Part shown: piece by piece, positions 20,710-29,733 of the stretch
Layout: each line of letters begins with the position of its first letter
How positions within the stretch are numbered: the first letter of the stretch is position 1
From: an uncultured Paracoccaceae bacterium
GTDB lineage: Bacteria > Pseudomonadota > Alphaproteobacteria > Rhodobacterales > Rhodobacteraceae
Assembly (NCBI GenBank): GCA_947489445.1
Contig: CANLDN010000003.1
Location: forward strand, 124,001 to 188,000
Direction of reading: 5' to 3'
Length of the DNA: 64,000 bases
Notes under the pieces: model-generated
The model's input: only the letters and a program-made list of their open reading frames with translations
What the model was told of the DNA's origin: nothing
Database searches by the model: none
Translations under genes and position numbers: made by a program

Positions 20710-22014
20710 ATGGAGACTCAGATGGCCCTAGATCAGTCACCCCCGGCGGGAGCCTATAGCGCCCCGCAGAAAGATCTGTACGAAGTAGGCGAAATGCCCC
20801 CGATGGGTCATGTGCCTGCGCAAATGTATGCATGGACCATTCGGCGCGAACGCCACGGGGAGCCTGAAAAAGCGTTTGAGATTGAAGTTGTCGATTGTCC
20901 AAAGCCGGACAGTCACGAGGTTCTGGTTCTCGTCATGGCGGCAGGTGTGAACTACAATGGTGTATGGGCGGGCCTTGGTATTCCGATTAGCCCGTTTGAT
21001 GTCCATGGCGCTGAATATCACATTGCCGGCTCTGACGCATCGGGTATCGTTTGGGCGGTTGGTGACAAGGTCAAGCGGTGGAAGGTCGGTGATGAAGTTG
21101 TCATTCACTGCAATCAGGATGATGGCGATGATGAGCACTGCAACGGCGGTGATCCGATGTACTCCCCCAGCCAACGGATTTGGGGATATGAAACGCCTGA
21201 CGGGTCCTTTGCCCAGTTTACATGCGTTCAGTCCCAGCAGTTGATGCCGCGTCCGCAGCATCTGACATGGGAAGAAAGCGCTTGTTATACGCTGACGTTG
21301 GCGACGGCATATCGGATGCTCTTTGGGCACGAACCGCACGACCTGAAGCCGGGACAGAATGTATTGGTCTGGGGGGCCTCTGGTGGTCTGGGCTCTTATG
21401 CCATCCAACTGATTAACACTGCTGGTGCTAATGCAATTGGCGTCATCAGCGACGAAAGCAAACGCGAATTTGTGATGTCGCTCGGCGCGAAGGGTGTAAT
21501 CAACCGCAATGATTTCAAGTGCTGGGGGCAGATGCCGACGGTGAACACGCCAGAATATAAAGAATGGTTCACAGAGACCCGCAAATTCGGCAAAGCAATT
21601 TGGGACGTGACCGGCAAGGGTGTTAACGTTGACATGGTGTTTGAGCATCCGGGTGAGGCAACTTTCCCTGTGTCGACTTTTGTTGTGAAGCGTGGCGGGA
21701 TGGTTGTGATTTGTGCCGGCACGACTGGCTACAACCTGACGATGGATGCACGGTACATGTGGATGCACCAGAAGCGATTGCAGGGCAGCCATTTTGCCAA
21801 TCTCAAGCAGGCGTCAGCGGCCAACGCATTGATGGTGGAGCGGCGATTGGACCCTTGTATGTCCGAGGTGTTTGGCTGGGCAGAGATTCCCGCAGCCCAT
21901 ACGAAGATGCGGAAAAACGAGCATAAGCCCGGCAATATGGCCGTTTTGGTTCAGGCGCCTGAGACTGGTTTGCGCACGTTAGAGGATACGGTCGAAGCTT
22001 CACAGAGCAGGTGA
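20710..22014 (+). CDS. ccr: Crotonyl-CoA carboxylase/reductase
   Basis: KDLYEVGEMPPMGHVPAQMYAWTIRRERHGEPEKAFEIEVVDCPKPDSHEVLVLVMAAGVNYNGVWAGLG. Confidence 0.96.
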   Translation: METQMALDQSPPAGAYSAPQKDLYEVGEMPPMGHVPAQMYAWTIRRERHGEPEKAFEIEVVDCPKPDSHEVLVLVMAAGVNYNGVWAGLGIPISPFDVHGAEYHIAGSDASGIVWAVGDKVKRWKVGDEVVIHCNQDDGDDEHCNGGDPMYSPSQRIWGYETPDGSFAQFTCVQSQQLMPRPQHLTWEESACYTLTLATAYRMLFGHEPHDLKPGQNVLVWGASGGLGSYAIQLINTAGANAIGVISDESKREFVMSLGAKGVINRNDFKCWGQMPTVNTPEYKEWFTETRKFGKAIWDVTGKGVNVDMVFEHPGEATFPVSTFVVKRGGMVVICAGTTGYNLTMDARYMWMHQKRLQGSHFANLKQASAANALMVERRLDPCMSEVFGWAEIPAAHTKMRKNEHKPGNMAVLVQAPETGLRTLEDTVEASQSR

Positions 22015-22033
22015 CCTATTGTATTCCGGGTTG

Positions 22034-22070
22034 AAGGGGCGTAGCCGAAGAGGGTGGCGCCCCTTATTTT
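22034..22070 (+). terminator. Rho-independent terminator after ccr
   Basis: AAGGGGCG ... CGCCCCTTATTTT. Confidence 0.75.
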
Positions 22071-22176
22071 CATGGGCTTTCTCAAATAAGCACTATGAGA
22101 TGCCGTCTACTCGCTATTTATGGGGGGTATGAAGACGTGAGTAATTTTTTCATAAGCGCAATGCTACTATAGGTTG

Positions 22177-22191
22177 TTAACACTTCGTTAA
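22177..22191. promoter_or_regulatory. CtrA-like box TTAACACTTCGTTAA upstream of the luxR transcription unit
   Basis: Matches TTAA-N7-TTAA. Confidence 0.55.
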
Positions 22192-22213
22192 TGATTGAGA
22201 GAGAGATTAGTAA

Positions 22214-22429
22214 ATGGGAAACGAATGGATCATCGACGTACTTGCCGACTTGAAATCCTTCGCGAAACAGAATGATTTGCCGCTTTTGGCAGCTCAACTG
22301 GATAACACAGCGCTTGTCGCGTCGGCAGAGATCGCTAAGGTGATCGAGAAATCGTCTCCAATAACGCGAGGAGACTGTGCTGGAACTCGACCAATTTTTG
22401 CAAGCTCTGGAGCAAGCCGACGCGCTTGA
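22214..22429 (+). CDS. Small hypothetical protein upstream of and overlapping luxR
   Basis: 71-aa ORF MGNEWIIDVLADLKSFAKQNDLPLLAAQLDNTALVASAEIAKVIE..., out-of-frame 53-nt overlap with luxR. Confidence 0.6.
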   Translation: MGNEWIIDVLADLKSFAKQNDLPLLAAQLDNTALVASAEIAKVIEKSSPITRGDCAGTRPIFASSGASRRA

Positions 22430-23165
22430 CCAGATACAGGACCTGATTGTGGGGCTCCGCGATCACTTTCAGGTTGATCATGTTGTTTACCATTGGGTTA
22501 GTGCGGACGGCGAACAATACGGCTTTGGCACGTATGATTTAGCTTGGGTCCAACACTATGTTGAAAAGGATTACTTACGCATCGATCCAGTCGTGATCGG
22601 ATGTTTTCAGCGTTTCGATCCGGTTGACTGGAAAAGGCTTGACTGGTCGTCAAAGGCCGCCCAAGCCTTTCGCAAAGATGCCATCGCGCATGGCATCGGC
22701 AATCAAGGTTTTTCAATTCCGATCCGTGGCCCCAGCGGTCAGTTGGCATTGTTGACGGCCTCGCATTCCACGGATGATGCGACATGGGCGACATTCACTG
22801 AAGCCCATCAACGTGATTGGATCTTGATCGCGCATTATCTGAACCAGAAGGCGCTGGAACTGGAAAAGGGGCGCGCGCCGGAACCTGTTCGTGCTTTGTC
22901 GCCGCGGGAAACCGATGCGCTGACATATCTTGGGATGGGGTATAGTCGTGGACAAGTCGCTGATTTGCTCAATATCTCAGAACATACGTTGCGGGCCTAT
23001 ATTGAAAGCGCGCGTTTCAAACTGGGTGCGCTGAATACAACCCACGCCGTGGCGCGCGCGATCAGTGAAGGACTGATTGTCGTGGGTGGTGCTGCCCGTG
23101 CCGCAACAGGTGGCTGGCCTGGGCGTGACACCGAAGGCAAGATCGCTAAATCGGCCGCCCGTTAA
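22377..23165 (+). CDS. luxR: LuxR-family autoinducer-binding transcriptional regulator
   Basis: Autoinducer-binding domain (DHFQVDHVVYHWV) and LuxR HTH (LSPRETDALTYLGMGYSRGQVADLLNISEHTLRAYIESARFKLGA); GTG start with GAGGAG SD. Confidence 0.93.
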   Translation: MLELDQFLQALEQADALDQIQDLIVGLRDHFQVDHVVYHWVSADGEQYGFGTYDLAWVQHYVEKDYLRIDPVVIGCFQRFDPVDWKRLDWSSKAAQAFRKDAIAHGIGNQGFSIPIRGPSGQLALLTASHSTDDATWATFTEAHQRDWILIAHYLNQKALELEKGRAPEPVRALSPRETDALTYLGMGYSRGQVADLLNISEHTLRAYIESARFKLGALNTTHAVARAISEGLIVVGGAARAATGGWPGRDTEGKIAKSAAR

Positions 23166-23169
23166 ACCC

Positions 23170-23185
23170 TTAACAAATAGTTAAC
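23170..23185. promoter_or_regulatory. CtrA-like box TTAACAAATAGTTAAC upstream of luxI
   Basis: Exact TTAA-N7-TTAAC. Confidence 0.6.
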
Positions 23186-23209
23186 GGTCCGAGCGGGCCG
23201 TTAACTATT
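23176..23209. repeat. Perfect 12-bp inverted repeat between luxR and luxI
   Basis: AATAGTTAACGG-TCCGAGCGGG-CCGTTAACTATT. Confidence 0.8.
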
Positions 23210-23267
23210 GCTGCTGCGTCTCGTCCTACCTTGTTGCCACACGGTAACCGTTCAAAGGGTAGCACGC

Positions 23268-23903
23268 ATGCTTCGTTATATTTACGCTAATGAGTTGTCT
23301 CAGTATCCAGTCCTTCAGACATCAATGTTTCGCGACCGCGCGATTCAGTTTTCTGAACGTCTGAAATGGGCAGTTACAGTCGATGAAAAAGGGTGGGAGC
23401 GTGACGAATACGACGATATGAACCCGCTCTATGTCATCTGGCAAAACCCTGATGGCACACATGGTGGATCAATGCGGTTCTTGCCAACAACTGAACGCAC
23501 GATGGTGAACGATCACTTTGCTGAATTGCTGAATGGTGAAGATATCCGTAGCCCGTTTATTTGGGAATGCACCCGCTTTTGCCTTGGCCAAAAATCCAGC
23601 CCGCGTGTCGCAGGCGCGATGATGCTGGCTGGTGGCGAGTTGATGCGCGCCTTTTCCTTGACCCATCTTTTGGGTGTATTTGATCCACGTATGGTACGCA
23701 TTTATTCCATGATTGGTGCCTCGCCAGAGGTACTGGGCAGCTCGGGTGAAGGTCGTGATAAGATCAGCGTGGGTCTTTGGCCTTTCCGTCCAGAGGACCG
23801 ATTGAAGGTTTTGCGCCGCGCGGGCTTGTCGTCTGAGATATCGGAACACTGGTTTAACCGTTCCTTTGGTCGCCAGATCCAAGAATTCCAGCAGGCCGCC
23901 TAA
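23268..23903 (+). CDS. luxI: Acyl-homoserine-lactone synthase
   Basis: MFRDRAIQFSERLKWAVTVDEKGWERDEYDDMNPLYV...GGSMRFLPTTERTMVNDHF...WECTRF. Confidence 0.96.
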   Translation: MLRYIYANELSQYPVLQTSMFRDRAIQFSERLKWAVTVDEKGWERDEYDDMNPLYVIWQNPDGTHGGSMRFLPTTERTMVNDHFAELLNGEDIRSPFIWECTRFCLGQKSSPRVAGAMMLAGGELMRAFSLTHLLGVFDPRMVRIYSMIGASPEVLGSSGEGRDKISVGLWPFRPEDRLKVLRRAGLSSEISEHWFNRSFGRQIQEFQQAA

Positions 23904-23943
23904 TCCGCTGGCAGCGCCGCGACGGTCCAGATACTGTCGCGGC

Positions 23944-25470
23944 ATGAATGCGCCAACCATCACATTTTCGGACGACCAGGCAGAGGCTTGGGACAACGTT
24001 GCCGTGGCGCTGCGGCAAGCTGGTGTCGATCTTGATGACAACCTGTTGCAGCCGCCACAATCGGATGCGACGTCTGTTCTGGCGGTGATCGGTAAAGCCG
24101 GATCTGGGAAAACCATGCTGCTTGCCCGTCTTTATCAGGCATTGGAAGAGGCGGGGGTTGACGTGGTGTCCGGCGATTGGGAGGGGCGCAAACGACGCGA
24201 TCGTCGCACGCTTGCCATTTTGGCCCCGACCAACAAGGCCGCCAGCGTTTTGCGTAATCACGGCGTGCCTGCGACGACAATCCACCGGATACTGTATACG
24301 CCGGTTTATGATCCAGAATATGAAAAGGTTGCCGAGTGGCTTGCCGGACAGGGCGACCGGCCCGAGATTGAGGGGTTGACCGATATCGCGCTAGATCGGG
24401 CGTTTACATCTTATCAAACGAACAAATCGGTTCCCGCCGCATTGGCTGCGGCTGGTCTGCGGGGCAGTGATTTTATAACCGGCTGGAAACGACGCGAAGA
24501 ACCGCTGGATATTGGATTTGTTGATGAAAGCTCAATGCTGGATGAAAAGCAGTTCGAGGATTTGCAAGAGATTTTTCCGACGCTTTTGCTGTTTGGCGAC
24601 CCAGCCCAATTGCCGCCCGTGCAATCGTCCGGTGGCATGGTTTTTGAAAAGCTACCCGAAAAGCGTGTTCTGACCCTGAATCGCATCCATCGGCAGGATG
24701 CGGGCAACCCGATCCTTGATTTGGCCCATGCGTTGGCTGATCCGCAGCTGGATTTCTATGCATTCGAACGAATGATCGAAGAGGCGGCTCAAACAGATGA
24801 ACGCGTTGTCATGGCACAGCGGGTTGAGGCAGATTTGATGGCCCGCTCCCCCTGTCTTGTTTGGCGCAATGCCACTCGCATTCGCCTGATCCACGCCTTT
24901 CGTGCGGCATTTGGCGCGCCGGTTGATGAATTGCTTGCTGGTGAGCCTTTGATCTGTGACGGCATTGAATTACCCATCAAGCATCGGAAAAAGCGCCTTG
25001 ATTTGGAGGCACGTGGCCTCATCAAAGGCGCGCAGGTTATCTACCTTGGTCCTGGTCGTAAGCCAGGGTTTTCCCGATTGCATGTGATGGGCGCGGAAGA
25101 TCCGCAAGTCAGTGCAGCCAGCATCGTGAAGATTGAGCAGGAGGGTGACGTGGAGCCTTTCATTCCATTTGCCGCCCGTATGGGCGCCACCTTTTTGCAT
25201 GGTGCTGCCGTAACCATTCACAAAGCCCAGGGCTCGCAATGGGACACAGTTCAGGTATTTGCGCCAGACATTTATGCCGCATCCCGTATGGGCCGTGTTG
25301 AGGCGGGGCAGCCGTTATGGAAACGCCTTGCCTATGTCGCAATCACCCGTGCCGAGACACAGTTGCGATGGGTTGTGCGCAATCGACTTGCCCGTCCGGA
25401 AGGTGTGCTTTCGGTGGATGATCTGGAAGTGCCTGCCGCACCGTTGGAATTGAAAAGCGAGGAAATATGA
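23944..25470 (+). CDS. RecD-like ATP-dependent DNA helicase
   Basis: Walker A VIGKAGSGKTML; DESSML; C-terminal VTIHKAQGSQWDTV and AYVAITRAETQL. Confidence 0.9.
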   Translation: MNAPTITFSDDQAEAWDNVAVALRQAGVDLDDNLLQPPQSDATSVLAVIGKAGSGKTMLLARLYQALEEAGVDVVSGDWEGRKRRDRRTLAILAPTNKAASVLRNHGVPATTIHRILYTPVYDPEYEKVAEWLAGQGDRPEIEGLTDIALDRAFTSYQTNKSVPAALAAAGLRGSDFITGWKRREEPLDIGFVDESSMLDEKQFEDLQEIFPTLLLFGDPAQLPPVQSSGGMVFEKLPEKRVLTLNRIHRQDAGNPILDLAHALADPQLDFYAFERMIEEAAQTDERVVMAQRVEADLMARSPCLVWRNATRIRLIHAFRAAFGAPVDELLAGEPLICDGIELPIKHRKKRLDLEARGLIKGAQVIYLGPGRKPGFSRLHVMGAEDPQVSAASIVKIEQEGDVEPFIPFAARMGATFLHGAAVTIHKAQGSQWDTVQVFAPDIYAASRMGRVEAGQPLWKRLAYVAITRAETQLRWVVRNRLARPEGVLSVDDLEVPAAPLELKSEEI

Positions 25471-26177
25471 AAAGCATCATCATCACCGGCGCAAGCAGCG
25501 GCATTGGGCGTGTTACTGCAGAGTATTTTCTGGCGCAGGGTTGGCGTGTTGGCTTGATTGCGCGTCGTGCGGATGCGCTGGCTGAGGTCGTTCACGATAA
25601 TGCAGTATTGCTGCCCTGCGATGTGACTGATGAGGTTGCGGTTGATGCCGCTTTTGCAGAGTTTGGTAAGCTAGATGTTTTGTTTAACAATGCAGGCATG
25701 TTCGGCCCTCAGACGAGCATTGATGAGATTAGTCTGAAGGACTGGCAGCAGGTTGTGGATGTAAATCTGACGGGGATGTTTCTGTGCGCGCGCGCAGCGT
25801 TTGGTCAGATGCGCCATCAGACGCCGCAGGGCGGGCGCATCATCAACAATGGCTCCATCTCCGCCCATACGCCGCGTGAGGGATCGACCTGTTACACAGC
25901 GACCAAGCATGGTGTGTCGGGGTTGACCAAGACGCTGTCACTGGATGGCCGCGCGTTTGGAATTGCCTGTGGTCAGATCGACATCGGAAATGCTCGGACG
26001 GATATGGTGGTGAATTTAGAAAAGAAACGTGCGGCGCAAGGTCTTGATCCGATGCCAAGCATGTCTGTTGATGATGTCGCAAGGTCTGTGTTTCACATGG
26101 CATCATTGCCGTCAGAGGCAAATGTGCAGTCGATGATGGTGATGGCGACCACGATGCCGCATATCGGGCGCGGTTAG
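25467..26177 (+). CDS. SDR family oxidoreductase
   Basis: IITGASSGIGRVTAEYFL; YTATKHGVSGLTK. Confidence 0.92.
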   Translation: MKSIIITGASSGIGRVTAEYFLAQGWRVGLIARRADALAEVVHDNAVLLPCDVTDEVAVDAAFAEFGKLDVLFNNAGMFGPQTSIDEISLKDWQQVVDVNLTGMFLCARAAFGQMRHQTPQGGRIINNGSISAHTPREGSTCYTATKHGVSGLTKTLSLDGRAFGIACGQIDIGNARTDMVVNLEKKRAAQGLDPMPSMSVDDVARSVFHMASLPSEANVQSMMVMATTMPHIGRG

Positions 26178-26923
26178 CGTCGCAGCATTGTAAAGGCAGC
26201 GGAGGCACCCCAGCCGGCAGCGATTGCGATGGACAAGGACATCAATCCGTAAATCAGTGCGTTTTCGTGTGCCAGGTTATAGAGCCAACGTTCCATACCG
26301 ACTTTTTGTACAGGGATCGTCGTGATGTATTCATCAATGACACGGCCATTGCGGGTCAGGAAGATATGCGCCTCATAGTCGCCTTCGGTCAGGTTGGCGG
26401 GCAGGGTGATGGCCGTCCGAAACAGCGTCTCTTCCTCAAGATCTACGGCCCCTTCGAGCACTTGATAAAGGCCACTCCCTGCACGGATACGGATGAGGGC
26501 TTGGGTAAAGGCACCACTATCGCTGACCTGCGCTCCGACTGATCGGATCGCCCGGGGGATGGTGATGCGATAGCGCAAATCTTCGACATCGCGCAACACG
26601 TCACGCATCGGGGCATTCGTTGCAACGGCATAGAACGACGGCGCCGCATCCACCTCGACCGCGTCGGTATTGATCCAGATACCAAGACGCCGATCTTTCC
26701 GGCGGACCATCACAGGTTCATCAGGTCCAGCAACCGTGACAATGACACCCAGCTCACTTTTGTCGGGAATCGGAGCCTCGCGCCGGATGGCACCAAACAC
26801 CAATATATCGGACCCTTCGAAAGTCGCGGTGATAGCCACCTGATCGCGACTAAGGCCAAGCACGATTTCTTCGGCTTTTGCGGGCAACGCGAGCATTAAG
26901 AAAAACATAAGCAGGCGGATCAT
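26174..26923 (-). CDS. TIGR02186-like membrane/periplasmic protein
   Basis: MIRLLMFFLMLALPAKAEEIVLGLSRDQVAITATFEGSDILVFGAIRRE; ATGA-coupled to TSUP transporter. Confidence 0.75.
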   Translation of the reverse strand: MIRLLMFFLMLALPAKAEEIVLGLSRDQVAITATFEGSDILVFGAIRREAPIPDKSELGVIVTVAGPDEPVMVRRKDRRLGIWINTDAVEVDAAPSFYAVATNAPMRDVLRDVEDLRYRITIPRAIRSVGAQVSDSGAFTQALIRIRAGSGLYQVLEGAVDLEEETLFRTAITLPANLTEGDYEAHIFLTRNGRVIDEYITTIPVQKVGMERWLYNLAHENALIYGLMSLSIAIAAGWGASAAFTMLRR

Positions 26924-27840
26924 GAGTGCCCCCCTGCGCCGAGCGAATAGAGTTCTGCTGGTTGCACCAAAAGGTCGAATGCAAGTTTGCCGCAGACAGC
27001 GAGCACCATGAGCGCCAGTAGGATACGCAGTTGTTCGGCCTTCATCTTGACCCCGATACGGGTGCCGATTTGTGCGCCGATCACCCCACCGACAAGCAGT
27101 AGAACTGCCAGTACGACATCGACGGTGTAGTTCGTTGTTGCGTGCAGCATGGTCGTGAATGCAGTCACAAAGATGATCTGAAACAACGATGTTCCGACGA
27201 CAACCTTTGTCGGCATTCCCAGCAGATAGATCATCGCGGGCACCATGATGAACCCGCCACCAACACCCATGATCGCGGCCAGAACACCGACCAATACCCC
27301 GACCAATACCGGCGGTATGACCGAGATATAGAGGCCCGACACCCTGAACTTCATTTTGAAAGGCAGATTGTGGACCCAATTGTGCTTGCGCCGCGTTGGT
27401 ACAGTGCGGCCCGCCTTGCTTGATTTACGGATCGCGTTGAGGCTCTCGATGAACATCAATGTTCCGATCATACCCAAAAAGACGACATAGCAAAGTTGGA
27501 CCAGTAGTTCGACTTGACCCAAGGCTTTCAGGTAGTTGAACAAAATAATACCTAGTCCAGACCCGATCAGTCCCCCGACCAGCAGCACCGTGCCCATTTT
27601 CAGGTCGACTGTTTTTCGTTTCAAATGCGCCAATACGCCAGAGAATGAAGAGGCCACGATCTGGTTTGCTTCGGTAGCCACAGCGACCGCAGGGGGAATA
27701 CCGATAAAGAACAGAAGTGGCGTCATCAGAAAGCCGCCGCCGACCCCAAACATACCAGATAAAATACCCACAATGCCGCCAAGCCCGAGTAACAGGAAAG
27801 CGTTCACCGAAACCTCGGCGATGGGAAGGTAAATCTGCAT
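26920..27840 (-). CDS. TauE/SafE (TSUP) family membrane transporter
   Basis: GIVGILSGMFGVGGGFLMTPLLFFIGIPPAVAVATEANQIVASS. Confidence 0.92.
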   Translation of the reverse strand: MQIYLPIAEVSVNAFLLLGLGGIVGILSGMFGVGGGFLMTPLLFFIGIPPAVAVATEANQIVASSFSGVLAHLKRKTVDLKMGTVLLVGGLIGSGLGIILFNYLKALGQVELLVQLCYVVFLGMIGTLMFIESLNAIRKSSKAGRTVPTRRKHNWVHNLPFKMKFRVSGLYISVIPPVLVGVLVGVLAAIMGVGGGFIMVPAMIYLLGMPTKVVVGTSLFQIIFVTAFTTMLHATTNYTVDVVLAVLLLVGGVIGAQIGTRIGVKMKAEQLRILLALMVLAVCGKLAFDLLVQPAELYSLGAGGHS

Positions 27841-27974
27841 GAACTGATCCGGGCGCTTGTGCCAGTGGACGCAACAAAGACCTTTGTGACGCTTGTGTCA
27901 AATCCCCGCAGCTAATTTATGCTGCAATCGCAGCATTTCCGCCACGTGGAGTCATCGGTGTATGGGAACTGGAC

Positions 27975-28781
27975 TTATTTCAGGTCGTGCAGATATTGAC
28001 GCAGGACCTTTTCCAGCTTGGCAGCGCCGATTGGTGCCATCGCTTTGGTATGCTCATGGCTGATGGCTTCGTCGCTCATCCCTGCGGCCATGTTCGTAAT
28101 GGTTGAGATCGCCGCGACCTTCAGGCCCAAGAACCTTGCGAGAATAACTTCAGGCACGGTCGACATGCCAACGGCGTCTGCGCCAAGCATGGCGATGGCC
28201 CTGATTTCTGCGGGGGTTTCAAAGGACGGGCCAGAATACCAAGCATAGATCCCATCAGCCATTTCCGTATCTGTCGCGTCAGCTGCCGATCGGAGTGCGG
28301 CACGGATAACCGGGTCGTAGGCGTCTTTCATGGGAACGAACCGTGCGTCTGTCTGCTCTCCGATCAGGGGGTTCAATCCCGAGAAATTGATGTGATCGGA
28401 TAGGCACATGATAGAACCGGTCGGCATGTCGGGTTGCATGGAGCCTGCGGCGTTGGTCGCTAGCACGGTGTCAGCCCCGAGTTCGCGCAAAACTTCTAGC
28501 GGTAGCCGCATCGCATCTGCGGTGCCGTTTTCGTAGTAATGGGCCCGGCCACCAAAGACCGCAACGCGCACGCCTTCGAGGTTGCCGATGACGAGGTTGG
28601 GGTTGTGTCCGGACACGCCCGCGTGGGGAAAACCCGGCAGCTCACTGTAAGGGATCGCCACGCCGTCAACGCAATCTGCAATATGTCCAAGACCGGACCC
28701 AAGGACGAGGCCAAGGCGTACGGGTTCGGGTCCTGCCACTGCTCTGATTTGTGCCGCGATCGCCTTAGCGTTCTTTGACAT
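27975..28781 (-). CDS. punA: Purine-nucleoside phosphorylase (PunA/DeoA-family II)
   Basis: VRLGLVLGSGLGHIADCV...MVGMSTVPEVILARFLGL-type motif (AVGMSTVPEVILARFLGLKVAAISTITNMAAG). Confidence 0.92.
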   Translation of the reverse strand: MSKNAKAIAAQIRAVAGPEPVRLGLVLGSGLGHIADCVDGVAIPYSELPGFPHAGVSGHNPNLVIGNLEGVRVAVFGGRAHYYENGTADAMRLPLEVLRELGADTVLATNAAGSMQPDMPTGSIMCLSDHINFSGLNPLIGEQTDARFVPMKDAYDPVIRAALRSAADATDTEMADGIYAWYSGPSFETPAEIRAIAMLGADAVGMSTVPEVILARFLGLKVAAISTITNMAAGMSDEAISHEHTKAMAPIGAAKLEKVLRQYLHDLK

Positions 28782-29733
28782 AAGGTTCGCCTCCGGCCCG
28801 CGGTGGAATTGCCTTCCCCACAAAACCGGCCAAAATGATGACTGTCAGGATGTAAGGCAGCACGTCCAGCAGTTGGCCATTGACCTGGAAGCTGAGCACC
28901 CGCTCAATGACATCAGGGCGCAGTGCCATGGCTTGCAGGAAGCCAAATAGCATGCAGGCATAAAGCGCATACCAGGGTCGCCATTTGGCGAAAATCAGTG
29001 CAGCAAGCGCGATATAGCCACGACCGGCGCTCATGTCTTTGACGAAGCCTGCTTGTAGTGCTGTTGCCAGATACGCGCCCGCAATGCCGCAAAGAATGCC
29101 GCATATGCCAACGGCCGCATAACGTAAAAACACGACAGATACGCCTGCGGTATCAACAGCTGCCGGGTTTTCGCCAACAGCGCGCAGGCGTAAGCCAAAG
29201 CGAGTCCGATAAAGCACCCACCATGTCAAGGGCACCATAAGAAGTGCCACATAGACGAGGGGTGTGTGCCCGGAAATCAGTTCGTAATAGATGGGTCCGA
29301 TGATCGGCACATCGCGAAGTGCCTCTGCAAAGGGCAGGGTGATGGGTTCAAACCGGCCGTCACCGGACAGTTGCGGCGTGCGGCCACCCTGTTTAAACCA
29401 GCTCTGGGCGACAACGACAGTAAGACCCGCCGCCAGAAAGTTGATCGCCACACCGGAAATCAGTTGGTTGCCGCGGAATGTGATAGACGCCAATCCGTGA
29501 ACAACCGACAGCACAATTGAAGCACCGATCCCCGCCAGCAGCCCCAGCCAAACGTTGCCGGTCACCGCTGCAATCGCTGCCGATAAGAACGCCGCCGCCA
29601 GCATTTTCCCTTCCAGCCCGATATCAAAGATACCGGCCCGCTCTGAATAAAGGCCCGCGAGGCAGGCCAGAAGAAGCGGGGTTGCCAGACGCACGGTGGC
29701 GTCCAGCATTTGCAGAAGGGTCGCAAAGTCCAT
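28765..29733 (-). CDS. Nucleoside-type ABC transporter permease
   Basis: TPLLLACLAGLYSERAGIFDIGLEGKML. Confidence 0.92.
   Translation of the reverse strand: MDFATLLQMLDATVRLATPLLLACLAGLYSERAGIFDIGLEGKMLAAAFLSAAIAAVTGNVWLGLLAGIGASIVLSVVHGLASITFRGNQLISGVAINFLAAGLTVVVAQSWFKQGGRTPQLSGDGRFEPITLPFAEALRDVPIIGPIYYELISGHTPLVYVALLMVPLTWWVLYRTRFGLRLRAVGENPAAVDTAGVSVVFLRYAAVGICGILCGIAGAYLATALQAGFVKDMSAGRGYIALAALIFAKWRPWYALYACMLFGFLQAMALRPDVIERVLSFQVNGQLLDVLPYILTVIILAGFVGKAIPPRAGGEPYVKER

Noticed and set aside
20737-21792. 351-aa minus-strand ORF opposite ccr
   Set aside because: Antisense shadow of ccr.
23166-23267. Classical lux box upstream of luxI
   Set aside because: The palindromes present are TTAAC-based and better explained as a CtrA-like box plus an inverted repeat; no CTG-N10-CAG type 20-bp lux box was found.
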